Shown one piece after another: positions 36,295-44,266 of a DNA stretch of 64,000 bases. The stretch is from Reichenbachiella agarivorans (GTDB taxonomy: Bacteria; Bacteroidota; Bacteroidia; Cytophagales; Cyclobacteriaceae). The notes beneath the pieces were generated by a model that did no database searches, was not told where the DNA came from, and worked only from the letters and a program-made list of their open reading frames with translations. The DNA lies in assembly GCF_025502585.1 (NCBI RefSeq), contig NZ_CP106679.1, forward strand, positions 186,001 to 250,000, given 5' to 3'. Made by a program: the position numbers and the translations under genes. Positions within the stretch are counted from its first letter, which is position 1; each line of letters opens with the position of its first letter.

Positions 36295-37668
36295 TCAGGT
36301 TTGGATGTCGTACTGGCTCAACTTGTTGTAGAGAGTTTTTCTATCCACATCTAAGAGCTCTGCGGTTTTGGTTTTGTTGTTCTTGGTTTGCTTTAGTACT
36401 TCGAGGATTGCTCGCTTTTCTGCTTCTTGGGTTACTGCCTTGAGACTAATGGGCTTGCTCACATCTATGGGCATATCCAAACCAATATCGACAGTCAAAT
36501 CTGGCTCGATGATCTCTGCTGGAAGGCACGATGTATTGATCAATTTTCCTTGACACAACAATACTGATCGTTTCACCACATTTCCTAATTCCCGCAAGTT
36601 TCCATACCAATAGTATGACTTAAAAATCTCCAGCACTTGCTCATCAAAACCTTCAACTGTTTTGCCCAACTGCTGATTGGACTGCTGCAAAAAGTACTTG
36701 GCAAAATACACCACATCTACAGGTCTCGCTCTGAGCGGAGATAGCTCTATCCTAAATTCATTGAGTCGGTGATAGATATCTTCTCTGAACTCACCAGACT
36801 CTACGGCCTGTTTTAGGTTCTCATTGGTAGCCACAACTACACGCACGTCTACTTTGATGTCCTTTACTCCTCCTACCTTCTTGATAGTTTGCTCCTGCAA
36901 GACTCGTAGCAATTTGATTTGATTCTCATAGGTCAGATTGCCTATTTCATCCAAAAACAGTGTGCCACCGTTGGCTTGCTCAAAGCACCCTTTCTTTTCG
37001 GCAATGGCGCCTGTAAAGGCCCCTTTCTCATGTCCAAACAACTCACTGGCAGCCAACTCTTGAGGCAAGGCACCACAATCAATCGCGACAAAGGGTTGGG
37101 CAGCTCTTTTACTCTTGGCATGGATGGCCTTCGCTACGTACTCCTTGCCTGTACCTGTCTCTCCGAGAATAATCACAGACATGTCAGTGGGGGCTATCAG
37201 ATCAATGTGCTTTTGGATGGCTTTGGATTGTGGACTGAGTCCAATGACATATTCTTGGTTGGGTTGTGAGGTCGTCGCAATTCCCTTTTTAGCAGGTGTA
37301 GGCTGAGATTTAGCACCCAAGGCGCGCTGTGCTGTCAGCAAAATCTCATCAGGATAGAGAGGTTTGGTGACATAATCAAAAGCTCCTTTTTTCAAGGCTT
37401 CTACCGCAATCCGCACGTCAGAATAACCCGTGATGATAATTACTTGAGTCTTAGGATTGATAATCTTGATCTTTTGTAATATCTCCAGTCCCGAATAGTC
37501 AGGTAGCTTGAAATCACAAATAACCAGGTCAACAGGGTTTTTCTTAAGAAAACTGAGCGCCAGCTCGCCATTGGTCACCGTCTCTACTTCATACCCCTTT
37601 TTGCTAAAGTATCTTTTCAGCAGAGTGCAGATGTCTTGTTCATCATCTACTACTAGTATCTTTTCCAT
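36295..37668 (-). CDS. NtrC-type sigma-54-dependent response regulator
   Basis: 457 residues. Receiver domain 1-115 with phospho-acceptor D52 (VICDFKLPD); sigma-54 AAA+ domain with Walker A GETGTGKE (169-176), the sigma-54 contact loop GAFTGA (216-221) and Walker B around 235-243; a C-terminal Fis-type helix-turn-helix (KTKTAELLDVDRKTLYNKL). All the parts needed to activate sigma-54 promoters are intact. It lies 25 nt upstream of the PAS kinase and 16 nt downstream of the receiver gene. Nearby -24/-12-like elements at 33947 and 38444 are candidate targets. Confidence 0.96.
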   Translation of the reverse strand: MEKILVVDDEQDICTLLKRYFSKKGYEVETVTNGELALSFLKKNPVDLVICDFKLPDYSGLEILQKIKIINPKTQVIIITGYSDVRIAVEALKKGAFDYVTKPLYPDEILLTAQRALGAKSQPTPAKKGIATTSQPNQEYVIGLSPQSKAIQKHIDLIAPTDMSVIILGETGTGKEYVAKAIHAKSKRAAQPFVAIDCGALPQELAASELFGHEKGAFTGAIAEKKGCFEQANGGTLFLDEIGNLTYENQIKLLRVLQEQTIKKVGGVKDIKVDVRVVVATNENLKQAVESGEFREDIYHRLNEFRIELSPLRARPVDVVYFAKYFLQQSNQQLGKTVEGFDEQVLEIFKSYYWYGNLRELGNVVKRSVLLCQGKLINTSCLPAEIIEPDLTVDIGLDMPIDVSKPISLKAVTQEAEKRAILEVLKQTKNNKTKTAELLDVDRKTLYNKLSQYDIQT

Positions 37669-37684
37669 GTTTGGTTGTTTTCTG

Positions 37685-38050
37685 TTACTTCAAATCCTCA
37701 ATAGCGTCCACAACCTGCTTCTTGGTGAAGGGCTTTTTGATAAAAAGATCGACGTTCATTTCTTTGGCTTGGTTGATCTCATAAATACCGTCATGCGCAC
37801 TGATGACAACTACTTTGGAATCAATCTCTTGCTTTCTGATACTCGGGATCAAATCAAACCCACTCCCATCTGGCAGGTTCAGATCCAGAAAATATACCTC
37901 ATAGGGGTGTTCATTGATTTTGTACTGTGCCTTCTCGATGCGACTGACATACTCGACCTCCAAGCCTTCACTTTGCAAAAACTTGGAAACCATCCAGCCG
38001 ATATCCTCTTCGTCATCTACTATTAGTGCTCTCATCTCTTGTCTCTTCAC
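37685..38050 (-). CDS. Single-domain response regulator
   Basis: 121 residues, receiver domain only (start ATG 38050, or 38035 if shorter). Acidic pocket ALIVDDEEDIG, phospho-acceptor Asp in VYFLDLNLPDGSG, the conserved Ser in VVISAHDG and Lys in FIKKPFTK. No output domain. It heads the operon with the NtrC regulator and the PAS kinase; such stand-alone receivers usually act as phosphate shuttles or bind a partner protein. Confidence 0.93.
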   Translation of the reverse strand: MKRQEMRALIVDDEEDIGWMVSKFLQSEGLEVEYVSRIEKAQYKINEHPYEVYFLDLNLPDGSGFDLIPSIRKQEIDSKVVVISAHDGIYEINQAKEMNVDLFIKKPFTKKQVVDAIEDLK

Positions 38051-38191
38051 CTTCCGTGTAATTTACTTCCTCGACAATTTACCTGATTTGAATCTCTTTA
38101 TCAACCTATCAGGCGGTTTACCCATTATCCTCTACCACTTCCTCTCGCTTCTACCCGTATTTTCTTTTTCACTGTGTATCAAAACACACAC

Positions 38192-38240
38192 GAAATTGTC
38201 TCCCTGGCCTAAAATACTGTCAGGCTAGGGAGACAATTTC
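38192..38240. other. Long near-perfect hairpin between regulator operon and lmo0937-family gene
   Basis: GAAATTGTCTCCCTGGCCT (38192-38210) pairs with the complement at 38222-38240: 19 bp with a single G-T position, 11-nt loop. It lies 20 nt downstream of the lmo0937-family gene (minus strand), where a terminator would be expected. The following minus-strand bases (GTGTGTGTTTTGATAC) are only modestly T-rich, so terminator, processing site or small-RNA 3' end are all possible. Confidence 0.6.
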
Positions 38241-38259
38241 ATCTTGACTGATTAGGAAG

Positions 38260-38412
38260 TCAGACTCCTCGGCCGCTAATCAATCTAAATAGAATAGCGA
38301 TAATTGCCAGTACAAGCAGCACATGGATCAGCCCACCTACACTGTAAACAAAAAAGCCGAGCAACCAGCCTATGATCAAAATAACTGCGATTAAATACAA
38401 TAGATTACTCAT
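38260..38412 (-). CDS. lmo0937 family (DUF5670-like) small membrane protein
   Basis: 50 residues, too short for ordinary ORF cut-offs: start MSNLLYLIAVILIIGWLLGF, then FVYSVGGLIH and LLVLAIIAILFRLISGR near the end. This is the pattern of lmo0937-family proteins: a first membrane helix ending in W(L)LGFF, the VGGLIH turn and a second helix followed by Arg-containing tail. Members are found with stress genes in many Bacteroidota; their function is unknown. A -24/-12-like promoter is 32-46 nt upstream, matching the one before the lipoprotein gene. Confidence 0.85.
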   Translation of the reverse strand: MSNLLYLIAVILIIGWLLGFFVYSVGGLIHVLLVLAIIAILFRLISGRGV

Positions 38413-38443
38413 GATATGAATGTTTTGGTTCGACAATAGATTA

Positions 38444-38458
38444 GAAAAGTCTGTGCCA
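38444..38458 (-). promoter_or_regulatory. Sigma-54-like -24/-12 element upstream of lmo0937-family gene
   Basis: On the minus strand TTGGCAC-AGAC-TTTTC: TGGCAC (38458-38453), five bases, TTTC (38447-38444). Same match at -24, same spacing and same G-to-T change at -12 as the element upstream of the lipoprotein gene at 33947-33961. Confidence 0.5.
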
Positions 38459-38473
38459 AACAGAAAAACAGAG

Positions 38474-38586
38474 CCTCAGAGCACTTTTTGGTGCATCCAC
38501 TGAGGATGAGTCTCACCTATTGGGGAAATAATTCTACAATCAATCCTCATGATTCCCCTATACTTGGCATGGATAGGGGATTGATT
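38474..38586. other. Structured spacer with overlapping hairpins
   Basis: CCTCAG/CTGAGG (38474-38479 with 38500-38505, with inner GCAC/GTGC) is followed by two arm pairs that share bases: AATCAATCC (38538-38546) with GGATTGATT (38578-38586), and CCCCTAT (38555-38561) with ATAGGGG (38573-38579). The spacer between the ketosynthase-like gene and the lmo0937-family gene holds no convincing gene. Confidence 0.35.
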
Positions 38587-38608
38587 TGTCAAGTTGGAAA
38601 AATTAGAA

Positions 38609-38626
38609 ATTGTATGGAGATACAAT
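38609..38626 (-). terminator. Terminator-like hairpin at the end of the dar operon
   Basis: ATTGTAT (38609-38615) and ATACAAT (38620-38626) form a 7-bp stem with a 4-nt loop. On the minus strand it is followed by TTCTAATTTTT. It stands about 77 nt after the stop of the KS beta-like gene and probably ends the operon. Confidence 0.55.
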
Positions 38627-38702
38627 TCACGTTGAAAATATGCTCAATCTATGACATCATCGCTGCGCTGCAGGAGGATGTGTTGTACTCATCAGAAATG
38701 TA

Positions 38703-39749
38703 TCAACCCAAAGGATTGCGCAGCAAGATCAAGCTGTGCTGCTTGGCTTTGTAGTGGTTGTAGATCAGGAGGTGTTTCGGCTCGGTGTGGTGTCCCTTTC
38801 TGATCATCTCCATCGGGAGTTTAGCCTGAGCAAAAATCTGGGTAGACAGCCATAGTGCAAAACCAGTTGCTGTGGGGTATTCTCCCACGAGATTCTTGAA
38901 TGTATAGACTGTGTTGTCTGTAAATTCACCCATCATCAAATCCGAGTACCAATCATCCGTTCTCTGGTCGCCATTCATACCAAGTAGCAAGGCAACTTCT
39001 TTCGATTTTACTCCATGCTCCGTCAAGACTGCTTGGATTTTGGCTGAGACTTCCTCCTTCGTCGCGAAACTTATTTGATCTATAGAAAGAATATGGGCCA
39101 TGGCATCCTTGGGATCATTGTCCATGACAAACATCGCACTCCCCTCGCCTTTGACTGTCCCGTCTGTGTGAGAATCGAGCAGATCAGCGGACGCACTTTC
39201 GCCAGTCTTGAACCATCCAGCCTGCAAATCCATGTTGTAGTTGTGATCAGAAATCTCTTCAAAAGCTCCCACCAGCAATAATTTAGCCTTCTTCTCCTCA
39301 AAAAGCATCATGGCATCCAACAGCGCCACTTCAAATGCCAATCCGTAGTTGACATGGGTGATGTTGTAACCTATATTTTCAGACATCAGTGCGAGACTCC
39401 CAGCTACAGAATTGGGCGTACTTTGTACAAAATTGGTAGGAGTCAAGGTTCCTTCCTCATACTCCAATATCTGCTGTAAGAATTTGAAGCTGTCATCAAT
39501 TCCACCATTGGCAGTTCCTAGGATGATACCATCGAGTGGTGGCTGACCTTTCAATGTCATCAAACCAGCACCGACACCCATCCTCACGGCCTTATTCATC
39601 CTACGGAGCAAGCTTCTTGGAATCATATCTCCATAATTTGGTTCCACAGCAAAGTACTTATTCCCCTGATGCTGTTCTATTTCCTTGGCAGAAAATGAAT
39701 CGTCAAACGAATACTGTGGTGAAAAAGCTATGGCTGCTTTGATGTACAT
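38703..39749 (-). CDS. Ketosynthase-like partner lacking the catalytic triad (chain-length-factor / KS beta type)
   Basis: 348 residues with a thiolase fold but without any of the three catalytic residues of the upstream ketosynthase. Where that enzyme has Cys (TACSSS), this protein has Asn (HVNYGLA, N134); the first His (NAHGT) is replaced in GMNGDQ; the second His (GHT) is replaced by Glu (VGEYPTATG). Such dead homologues pair with active ketosynthases as chain-length factors in type II polyketide and aryl polyene systems. It follows the active KS by 2 nt, which supports a heterodimer. Last gene of the operon. Confidence 0.85.
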   Translation of the reverse strand: MYIKAAIAFSPQYSFDDSFSAKEIEQHQGNKYFAVEPNYGDMIPRSLLRRMNKAVRMGVGAGLMTLKGQPPLDGIILGTANGGIDDSFKFLQQILEYEEGTLTPTNFVQSTPNSVAGSLALMSENIGYNITHVNYGLAFEVALLDAMMLFEEKKAKLLLVGAFEEISDHNYNMDLQAGWFKTGESASADLLDSHTDGTVKGEGSAMFVMDNDPKDAMAHILSIDQISFATKEEVSAKIQAVLTEHGVKSKEVALLLGMNGDQRTDDWYSDLMMGEFTDNTVYTFKNLVGEYPTATGFALWLSTQIFAQAKLPMEMIRKGHHTEPKHLLIYNHYKAKQHSLILLRNPLG

Positions 39750-39751
39750 GG

Positions 39752-40951
39752 TTAATCGACTTTTCTAAAGACCAAAGAAGTGCAATTTCCTCCAAAACCG
39801 AAAGAATTGGACAACACCGTCCGAATGTTTTCACCAGATTGATAGGTTGTAATCGGCAATTGATTGACGGGCTGTATCGCTTCATGACAATGAAGACTCG
39901 GATACAATTCGCCGTATTTGATACTCAACAGACTGTAAATCGCCTCGATCCCACCAGCTGCCGCCAAGGTATGACCTGTATAGCTTTTGGTGGAGTTAAA
40001 AGGAGGAATAGGCTTAAAAAGCTTGTCAAAACCTGTAACTTCTGTCAGGTCATTGTTGCTTGTGGCTGTACCGTGGGCGTTTATATAATCTACTGCCTCA
40101 GCAGCTATGCCCGCCTCATCCATGGCGGCTTGCATCGCGGCAATCACCCCGATGGCGTCTTCCGAAAGTGACGAAGCGTGGTAGGCATCATTGCTATTCC
40201 CATAGCCAGCTACCTCTCCATATATCTTCTTCCCTAGCACCACCTCCTCAGATTCCAAGACCAGATACGCTGCTCCTTCTCCCAGATTCAATCCCTTTCG
40301 ATTTTCATCAAAAGGCTGACAAATCTCGTCAGAGAGGATTTGCAAGGAATTGAAACCATTGACAGTAAACTTGGCCAAACTATCTGCACCCCCTACGATC
40401 ATTCGCTTGGCACGACCCGATTTGATCAGTCGCGCACCGAGCATGATGGCATTGGCAGATGAGGAACAGGCAGTATTGATCGTATCTGTAAACCCCTTGA
40501 TCCGAAAGTACCCTGTCAAGCGCAAAGCATGTGAGCAGTAGTCATAGGATTCTAAAAATTCATCTGTTTCGGCACGTAGCATTCCATCTTGATACACGCG
40601 ATCTGTCAAAACCATCCCTCCTACCGTGCTCCCAGAAATCAACCCTGTATCTACATGAGACAATTCATCGGGTTGTAGTCCTGCATCTTGCACGGCTTCC
40701 TCAAAGGCTTTGAAGGCGATCAAGTCTGTGCGCGTCAGTCCGCTCAGGTCAGTGATAGATAATTGCTGAGCGATTTGCTCGTCCGACAATTGAACCTCCC
40801 CAAAAGGGTGGCTTGCTGTGTATTGGGAGGAAAAATATTGAGAATTCTTGCTTAAACCTGTTTGACCCTTGATCAAGTTTGCGCGGTTTTCAGCAACATT
40901 GTTACCAATAGCTGAGATGATACCCATCCCGGTAACATACACCTTCGTCAT
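39752..40951 (-). CDS. Beta-ketoacyl-ACP synthase (FabF-like), dialkylresorcinol/flexirubin cluster
   Basis: 399 residues. Catalytic C162 (NTACSSS), H293 (NAHGTATSNND), K322 and H327 (KSYTGHTLAAAGG) are intact. It condenses malonyl-ACP with an acyl chain. Its start overlaps the ACP stop by 4 nt and the inactive KS-like partner follows 2 nt downstream, forming an ACP-KS alpha-KS beta unit as in aryl polyene clusters. The KS probably builds the acyl or polyene chain used by DarB or by the BtrH-like transferase (inference). Confidence 0.94.
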   Translation of the reverse strand: MTKVYVTGMGIISAIGNNVAENRANLIKGQTGLSKNSQYFSSQYTASHPFGEVQLSDEQIAQQLSITDLSGLTRTDLIAFKAFEEAVQDAGLQPDELSHVDTGLISGSTVGGMVLTDRVYQDGMLRAETDEFLESYDYCSHALRLTGYFRIKGFTDTINTACSSSANAIMLGARLIKSGRAKRMIVGGADSLAKFTVNGFNSLQILSDEICQPFDENRKGLNLGEGAAYLVLESEEVVLGKKIYGEVAGYGNSNDAYHASSLSEDAIGVIAAMQAAMDEAGIAAEAVDYINAHGTATSNNDLTEVTGFDKLFKPIPPFNSTKSYTGHTLAAAGGIEAIYSLLSIKYGELYPSLHCHEAIQPVNQLPITTYQSGENIRTVLSNSFGFGGNCTSLVFRKVD

Positions 40952-41214
40952 ACTTTGGAGGAATTGGCTATGATATAATCCGCCATGACATTGACATCTA
41001 CCAGTATTTTTCTTCCTTCATTAGGGTTTTTGATTTTGATTCCATATTCTCTTTCGAGCAATACGACCATTTCGATAGAATCAATTGAATCCAAGCCTAA
41101 TTCTGGCCCGAATAGGGGTTCATCATCCTTGATATCCTCTGGCTTGAGATCCATTAGATTCAGGTATTGTATAATTTTTTCTTTCAACTCCAGTTTGAGT
41201 GTATCCTTATCCAT
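40948..41214 (-). CDS. Acyl carrier protein
   Basis: 88 residues. The phosphopantetheine attachment Ser is S43 in GLDSIDSIEMV. Helical ACP fold with acidic helix II (EMVVLLEREYGI). It carries growing acyl chains for the neighbouring ketosynthase pair and may deliver them to the BtrH-like transferase. It overlaps the KS start (ATGA) and is 10 nt downstream of the ABC permease. Confidence 0.95.
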   Translation of the reverse strand: MDKDTLKLELKEKIIQYLNLMDLKPEDIKDDEPLFGPELGLDSIDSIEMVVLLEREYGIKIKNPNEGRKILVDVNVMADYIIANSSKV

Positions 41215-41224
41215 GATTGTAATA

Positions 41225-42499
41225 TTAAAGTAACTTCTCTGACCTCAGTCGGCTCAAGGTAATGACTTGGCAAACCAACACAAAAGCCGTGATGTACACA
41301 ATGATAGGAAAGAGTTCTTTCCAACTACCTCCCTTTAAAAATAAAATATAGAAGCCTTCGAGACACCAATGCAGAGGTGAAATCACCGTGATCATCTGCA
41401 TATAGTCAGGCATCACAAAGGTCGGTACCCAGATCCCTCCGATGGCACCAAAAATAATAACAGATACCGCACCGATCCCAATGCACTGCTCCATTGTCCT
41501 AGAAATCGTGCCAACCATCAGCGAAAAACTGACCGCCGCGACACTAGATAGCACCACTACTACTGCAAAAGCGCCAAAAGCATCGGGTAACACCAAAATC
41601 GGTAAATCCAAGAATGGAAAAACCATCATACTGACACCAAAAATCATCACTATCTGCAAAATTGCCACGCCCACATAGACGAGCAATTTACCAAACAATA
41701 CCATCACAAAACTGGAGGGCATGGTTTTCAACCTCATAAAACTGCCATTTACTCGCTCTTTGACAACATTGGCTCCCAAGGAAATCACCATAAAAAACAT
41801 GGCAAACAAAGTCCAAGCTGGCACATTATGCTGTGTCGAATTGGGTAATATATCTTTATCAGAGTGTGAGGCCGTATGCTTGATGATACGTGTCTGATTC
41901 ATCAGCATTTGCTGGGTGATGGCTTCATCATCGTATTCTTGCTCCATCAGTGCATAGACCGATTTGATCATCAGCTTATTTTCCAGTACCGCCAGATAGG
42001 ACATCAGCATGCGCGAGATAGACTCGGAAAAATTCTCTTGCAATACAGGATCTTTGTAAAAATGAAGTTCTGTTGCCAACACTTTCTGCTTGCCATCATA
42101 CTCCATCACGCCCAATTGAGACATCATGGTACTGCTGACATGTCCCGCTTTCATCTCCATGCTCTGACTAAATCCCTCGGGGATATATAGTGCCGTCAAA
42201 ATGTCGTCATTCATCAGTGTCTTCTCCAAGCTGACACTGTCCAGTTGGTTGTCTTGCTCGATAACAAAGAACCCAGATTGCCCAAGCAACTTGAGCAATT
42301 TATCTCCTTGCGCTCCTTGGTCATGATTGGACACAATCATGCTGAGCTTGTTTTCATTGACAATCTTATAAGCACTGTCTTGAATGATCGTGATGATAAA
42401 GACCAACAAAAGAGGCATAGCAAACATCACTGTCAAGCCCAGTTTGTCGCTCAACAGAATGATGAATTCTTTTCGTATGGATGCATAGAACTTGTGCAT
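41225..42499 (-). CDS. ABC-2 type transporter permease
   Basis: 424 residues. N-terminal helix (DKLGLTVMFAMPLLLVFIIT), a large extracytoplasmic domain, then five C-terminal membrane segments including WTLFAMFFMVISLGANVVKERVNGSFMRLKTMP, the ABC-2 signature block. Its ATPase lies 1 nt upstream. In this cluster it most likely exports the lipid product or a precursor to the outer envelope (inference). Ends ten nt before the ACP. Confidence 0.92.
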   Translation of the reverse strand: MHKFYASIRKEFIILLSDKLGLTVMFAMPLLLVFIITIIQDSAYKIVNENKLSMIVSNHDQGAQGDKLLKLLGQSGFFVIEQDNQLDSVSLEKTLMNDDILTALYIPEGFSQSMEMKAGHVSSTMMSQLGVMEYDGKQKVLATELHFYKDPVLQENFSESISRMLMSYLAVLENKLMIKSVYALMEQEYDDEAITQQMLMNQTRIIKHTASHSDKDILPNSTQHNVPAWTLFAMFFMVISLGANVVKERVNGSFMRLKTMPSSFVMVLFGKLLVYVGVAILQIVMIFGVSMMVFPFLDLPILVLPDAFGAFAVVVVLSSVAAVSFSLMVGTISRTMEQCIGIGAVSVIIFGAIGGIWVPTFVMPDYMQMITVISPLHWCLEGFYILFLKGGSWKELFPIIVYITAFVLVCQVITLSRLRSEKLL

Positions 42500-42500
42500 A

Positions 42501-43253
42501 TTAATTGCGGTACTCCTCCCCAGTCAAACTAATAAATAGTGAATGCAAATCGTCAGCTTGATGATCCTTCATCAACTCTTCTGTTTTGCCCTGTGCCACG
42601 ATCGTTCCATGATCGATTAGCATCAATTCCTGACAAAACTCTTGTGCCTCATTCATGTGATGTGAGGTGTAAATGATGGTCGTACCTTGTTCATTGAGTT
42701 CGTTGAGGAAGCGAATGATGGCATGTTTGCTCTGGACATCAACCCCTACGGTCGGCTCGTCTAAAAATAAAATCACGGGATCATGGATAATCCCAATGGC
42801 CAAGTTGACCCGACGTTTCATTCCTCCAGAGAAATCTCTCACCCTCTTGTGTGCTACCTCCGATAGACCCAATACAGCAAGCAATTCTTCACTTCTTTGC
42901 TTGATTCGTACTGGTTTCATATTGTACAGTGCACCGAAATAAGCCAAATTCTGAAGTGGTGTCATCTCATCATACATAGCATACTCCTGAGGTACAAAAC
43001 CAATAATCGACTTGCGGTCTCTACCAATGATCTCTTCTCCTGTGGTGGAATAATATTTTAGACTCCCCTTGCTAGCTTCCAAAAAACCGCAAAGAATAGA
43101 AATCAACGTGGTTTTGCCTGCGCCATTTGGTCCCAGAAGCCCATATTTCGTCCCCGAATCTATTCGCAGATTAATATTGCTCAAACTATCACCCGATGCT
43201 TTGGGGTAACGTTTGTACAAATCTGCTATCTCGATATGGGAAATAGCCAACAT
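42501..43253 (-). CDS. ABC transporter ATP-binding protein
   Basis: 250 residues. Walker A GPNGAGKT (41-48), signature FSGGMKR (141-147), Walker B ILFLDEP (160-166), and H-loop YTSHHMNEAQE. It is the ATPase for the ABC-2 permease that follows. The start shares one base with the end of the BtrH-like gene. It differs clearly from GldA in sequence and context. Confidence 0.95.
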   Translation of the reverse strand: MLAISHIEIADLYKRYPKASGDSLSNINLRIDSGTKYGLLGPNGAGKTTLISILCGFLEASKGSLKYYSTTGEEIIGRDRKSIIGFVPQEYAMYDEMTPLQNLAYFGALYNMKPVRIKQRSEELLAVLGLSEVAHKRVRDFSGGMKRRVNLAIGIIHDPVILFLDEPTVGVDVQSKHAIIRFLNELNEQGTTIIYTSHHMNEAQEFCQELMLIDHGTIVAQGKTEELMKDHQADDLHSLFISLTGEEYRN

Positions 43254-44266
43254 TATTTCAATTTGATTTTACTCAACTTGGTAAAAGTCTCCTTCTCCTT
43301 GGCATAAATCTCCAGCATCATGTCGGCGGTCTGATCAAAATCCTTTTGCTCGGTGATTCTGCCTTTGTAGATACCTGCCATCTGCACGGCAGTATTTCTC
43401 CACATGTCGCCTGCCGCAGTGATGTCTTCTGAGATACCGATCAACTGGTCATTTTTTAGGATATCGGCTGCCTGCTCCAAAAACGCCCCATAGATAAAAC
43501 GAAATCCTCCGCCACCTGTACCAATCTCCTCTTGCATACGTACGACTTGGCCTAGGTACAAACCCGCCTTTCTTACGCCCAATTTATCCCTCCATTTTCG
43601 CACTTTTCCTGCCGTATATTTGATACCTGACACGCCTGCGATGCTACCTGGTATTTTGAGCATGTCTCGCACATTTCTTTTAATTCCTGTCACGACTGCC
43701 TTTCTTAGCAGTTCGTCGCTCACTTCTCCTATGGATTCAGGATAGTAAATATGACCGCTTGGCGCCAAAGCACCTTTGGCAAATCTCACCTTGTTCAATT
43801 CCTCTGCAGTCAAGCGATTGACGCCTTCCATGACAGGGTCACTGACGAGGTATTCACCATTTTCATAGCCATATACTATCAAGTTGTGGGCATTGAAATG
43901 AAAACGGTATTCTTTGGGAAAATAAGGCAAATGAAAGACGCCGACTTGACAACCCACAGGTTTACCTTCATCGATAATTTTCCTAAGATAATCATCTGCG
44001 GCCTCTTCTGATCTGAATTTCTTCCGCTTGATCTTCACATTCAATGCCTTGGCGGTGCGCTGAAAAATAGCACCAGGCATCGTCCGAAATGACAAAGCTG
44101 GTCCACCATTGACTTGCATAAACGGGATATGGATGTAAAACAATCCAGAACCGATACCGAAAGCCAAGGGTTCGTTCATGAAATCTACACCATGGTGTTG
44201 AAACAAGCTGGTCGTTACGCCATTTTCACAATGCGCCGATTGTATGTGTTTAAATTCGTTGATCAC
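43253..44266 (-). CDS. BtrH N-terminal domain protein (acyl transfer from ACP), C-terminal DUF4872-like
   Basis: 337 residues. The N terminus HIQSAHCENGVTTSLFQHHG holds the Cys (C13) and His pattern of BtrH, the butirosin acyltransferase that moves an acyl group from a carrier protein to its acceptor. The remaining N-terminal half has a papain-like order, with a later His/Asp-containing HNLIVYGYENGEYLVSDPV. The C-terminal half is helical. Because an ACP and ketosynthase pair lie in the same operon, transfer of a chain from this ACP to an acceptor is the obvious inference. Overlaps the upstream unknown gene by ATGA. Confidence 0.85.
   Translation of the reverse strand: MINEFKHIQSAHCENGVTTSLFQHHGVDFMNEPLAFGIGSGLFYIHIPFMQVNGGPALSFRTMPGAIFQRTAKALNVKIKRKKFRSEEAADDYLRKIIDEGKPVGCQVGVFHLPYFPKEYRFHFNAHNLIVYGYENGEYLVSDPVMEGVNRLTAEELNKVRFAKGALAPSGHIYYPESIGEVSDELLRKAVVTGIKRNVRDMLKIPGSIAGVSGIKYTAGKVRKWRDKLGVRKAGLYLGQVVRMQEEIGTGGGGFRFIYGAFLEQAADILKNDQLIGISEDITAAGDMWRNTAVQMAGIYKGRITEQKDFDQTADMMLEIYAKEKETFTKLSKIKLK

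Noticed and set aside
38488-38754. Plus-strand frame of 88 codons downstream of the ketosynthase-like gene
   Set aside because: It overlaps the 3' end of a solid gene and covers the hairpin spacer; its residues show no pattern of a real protein.
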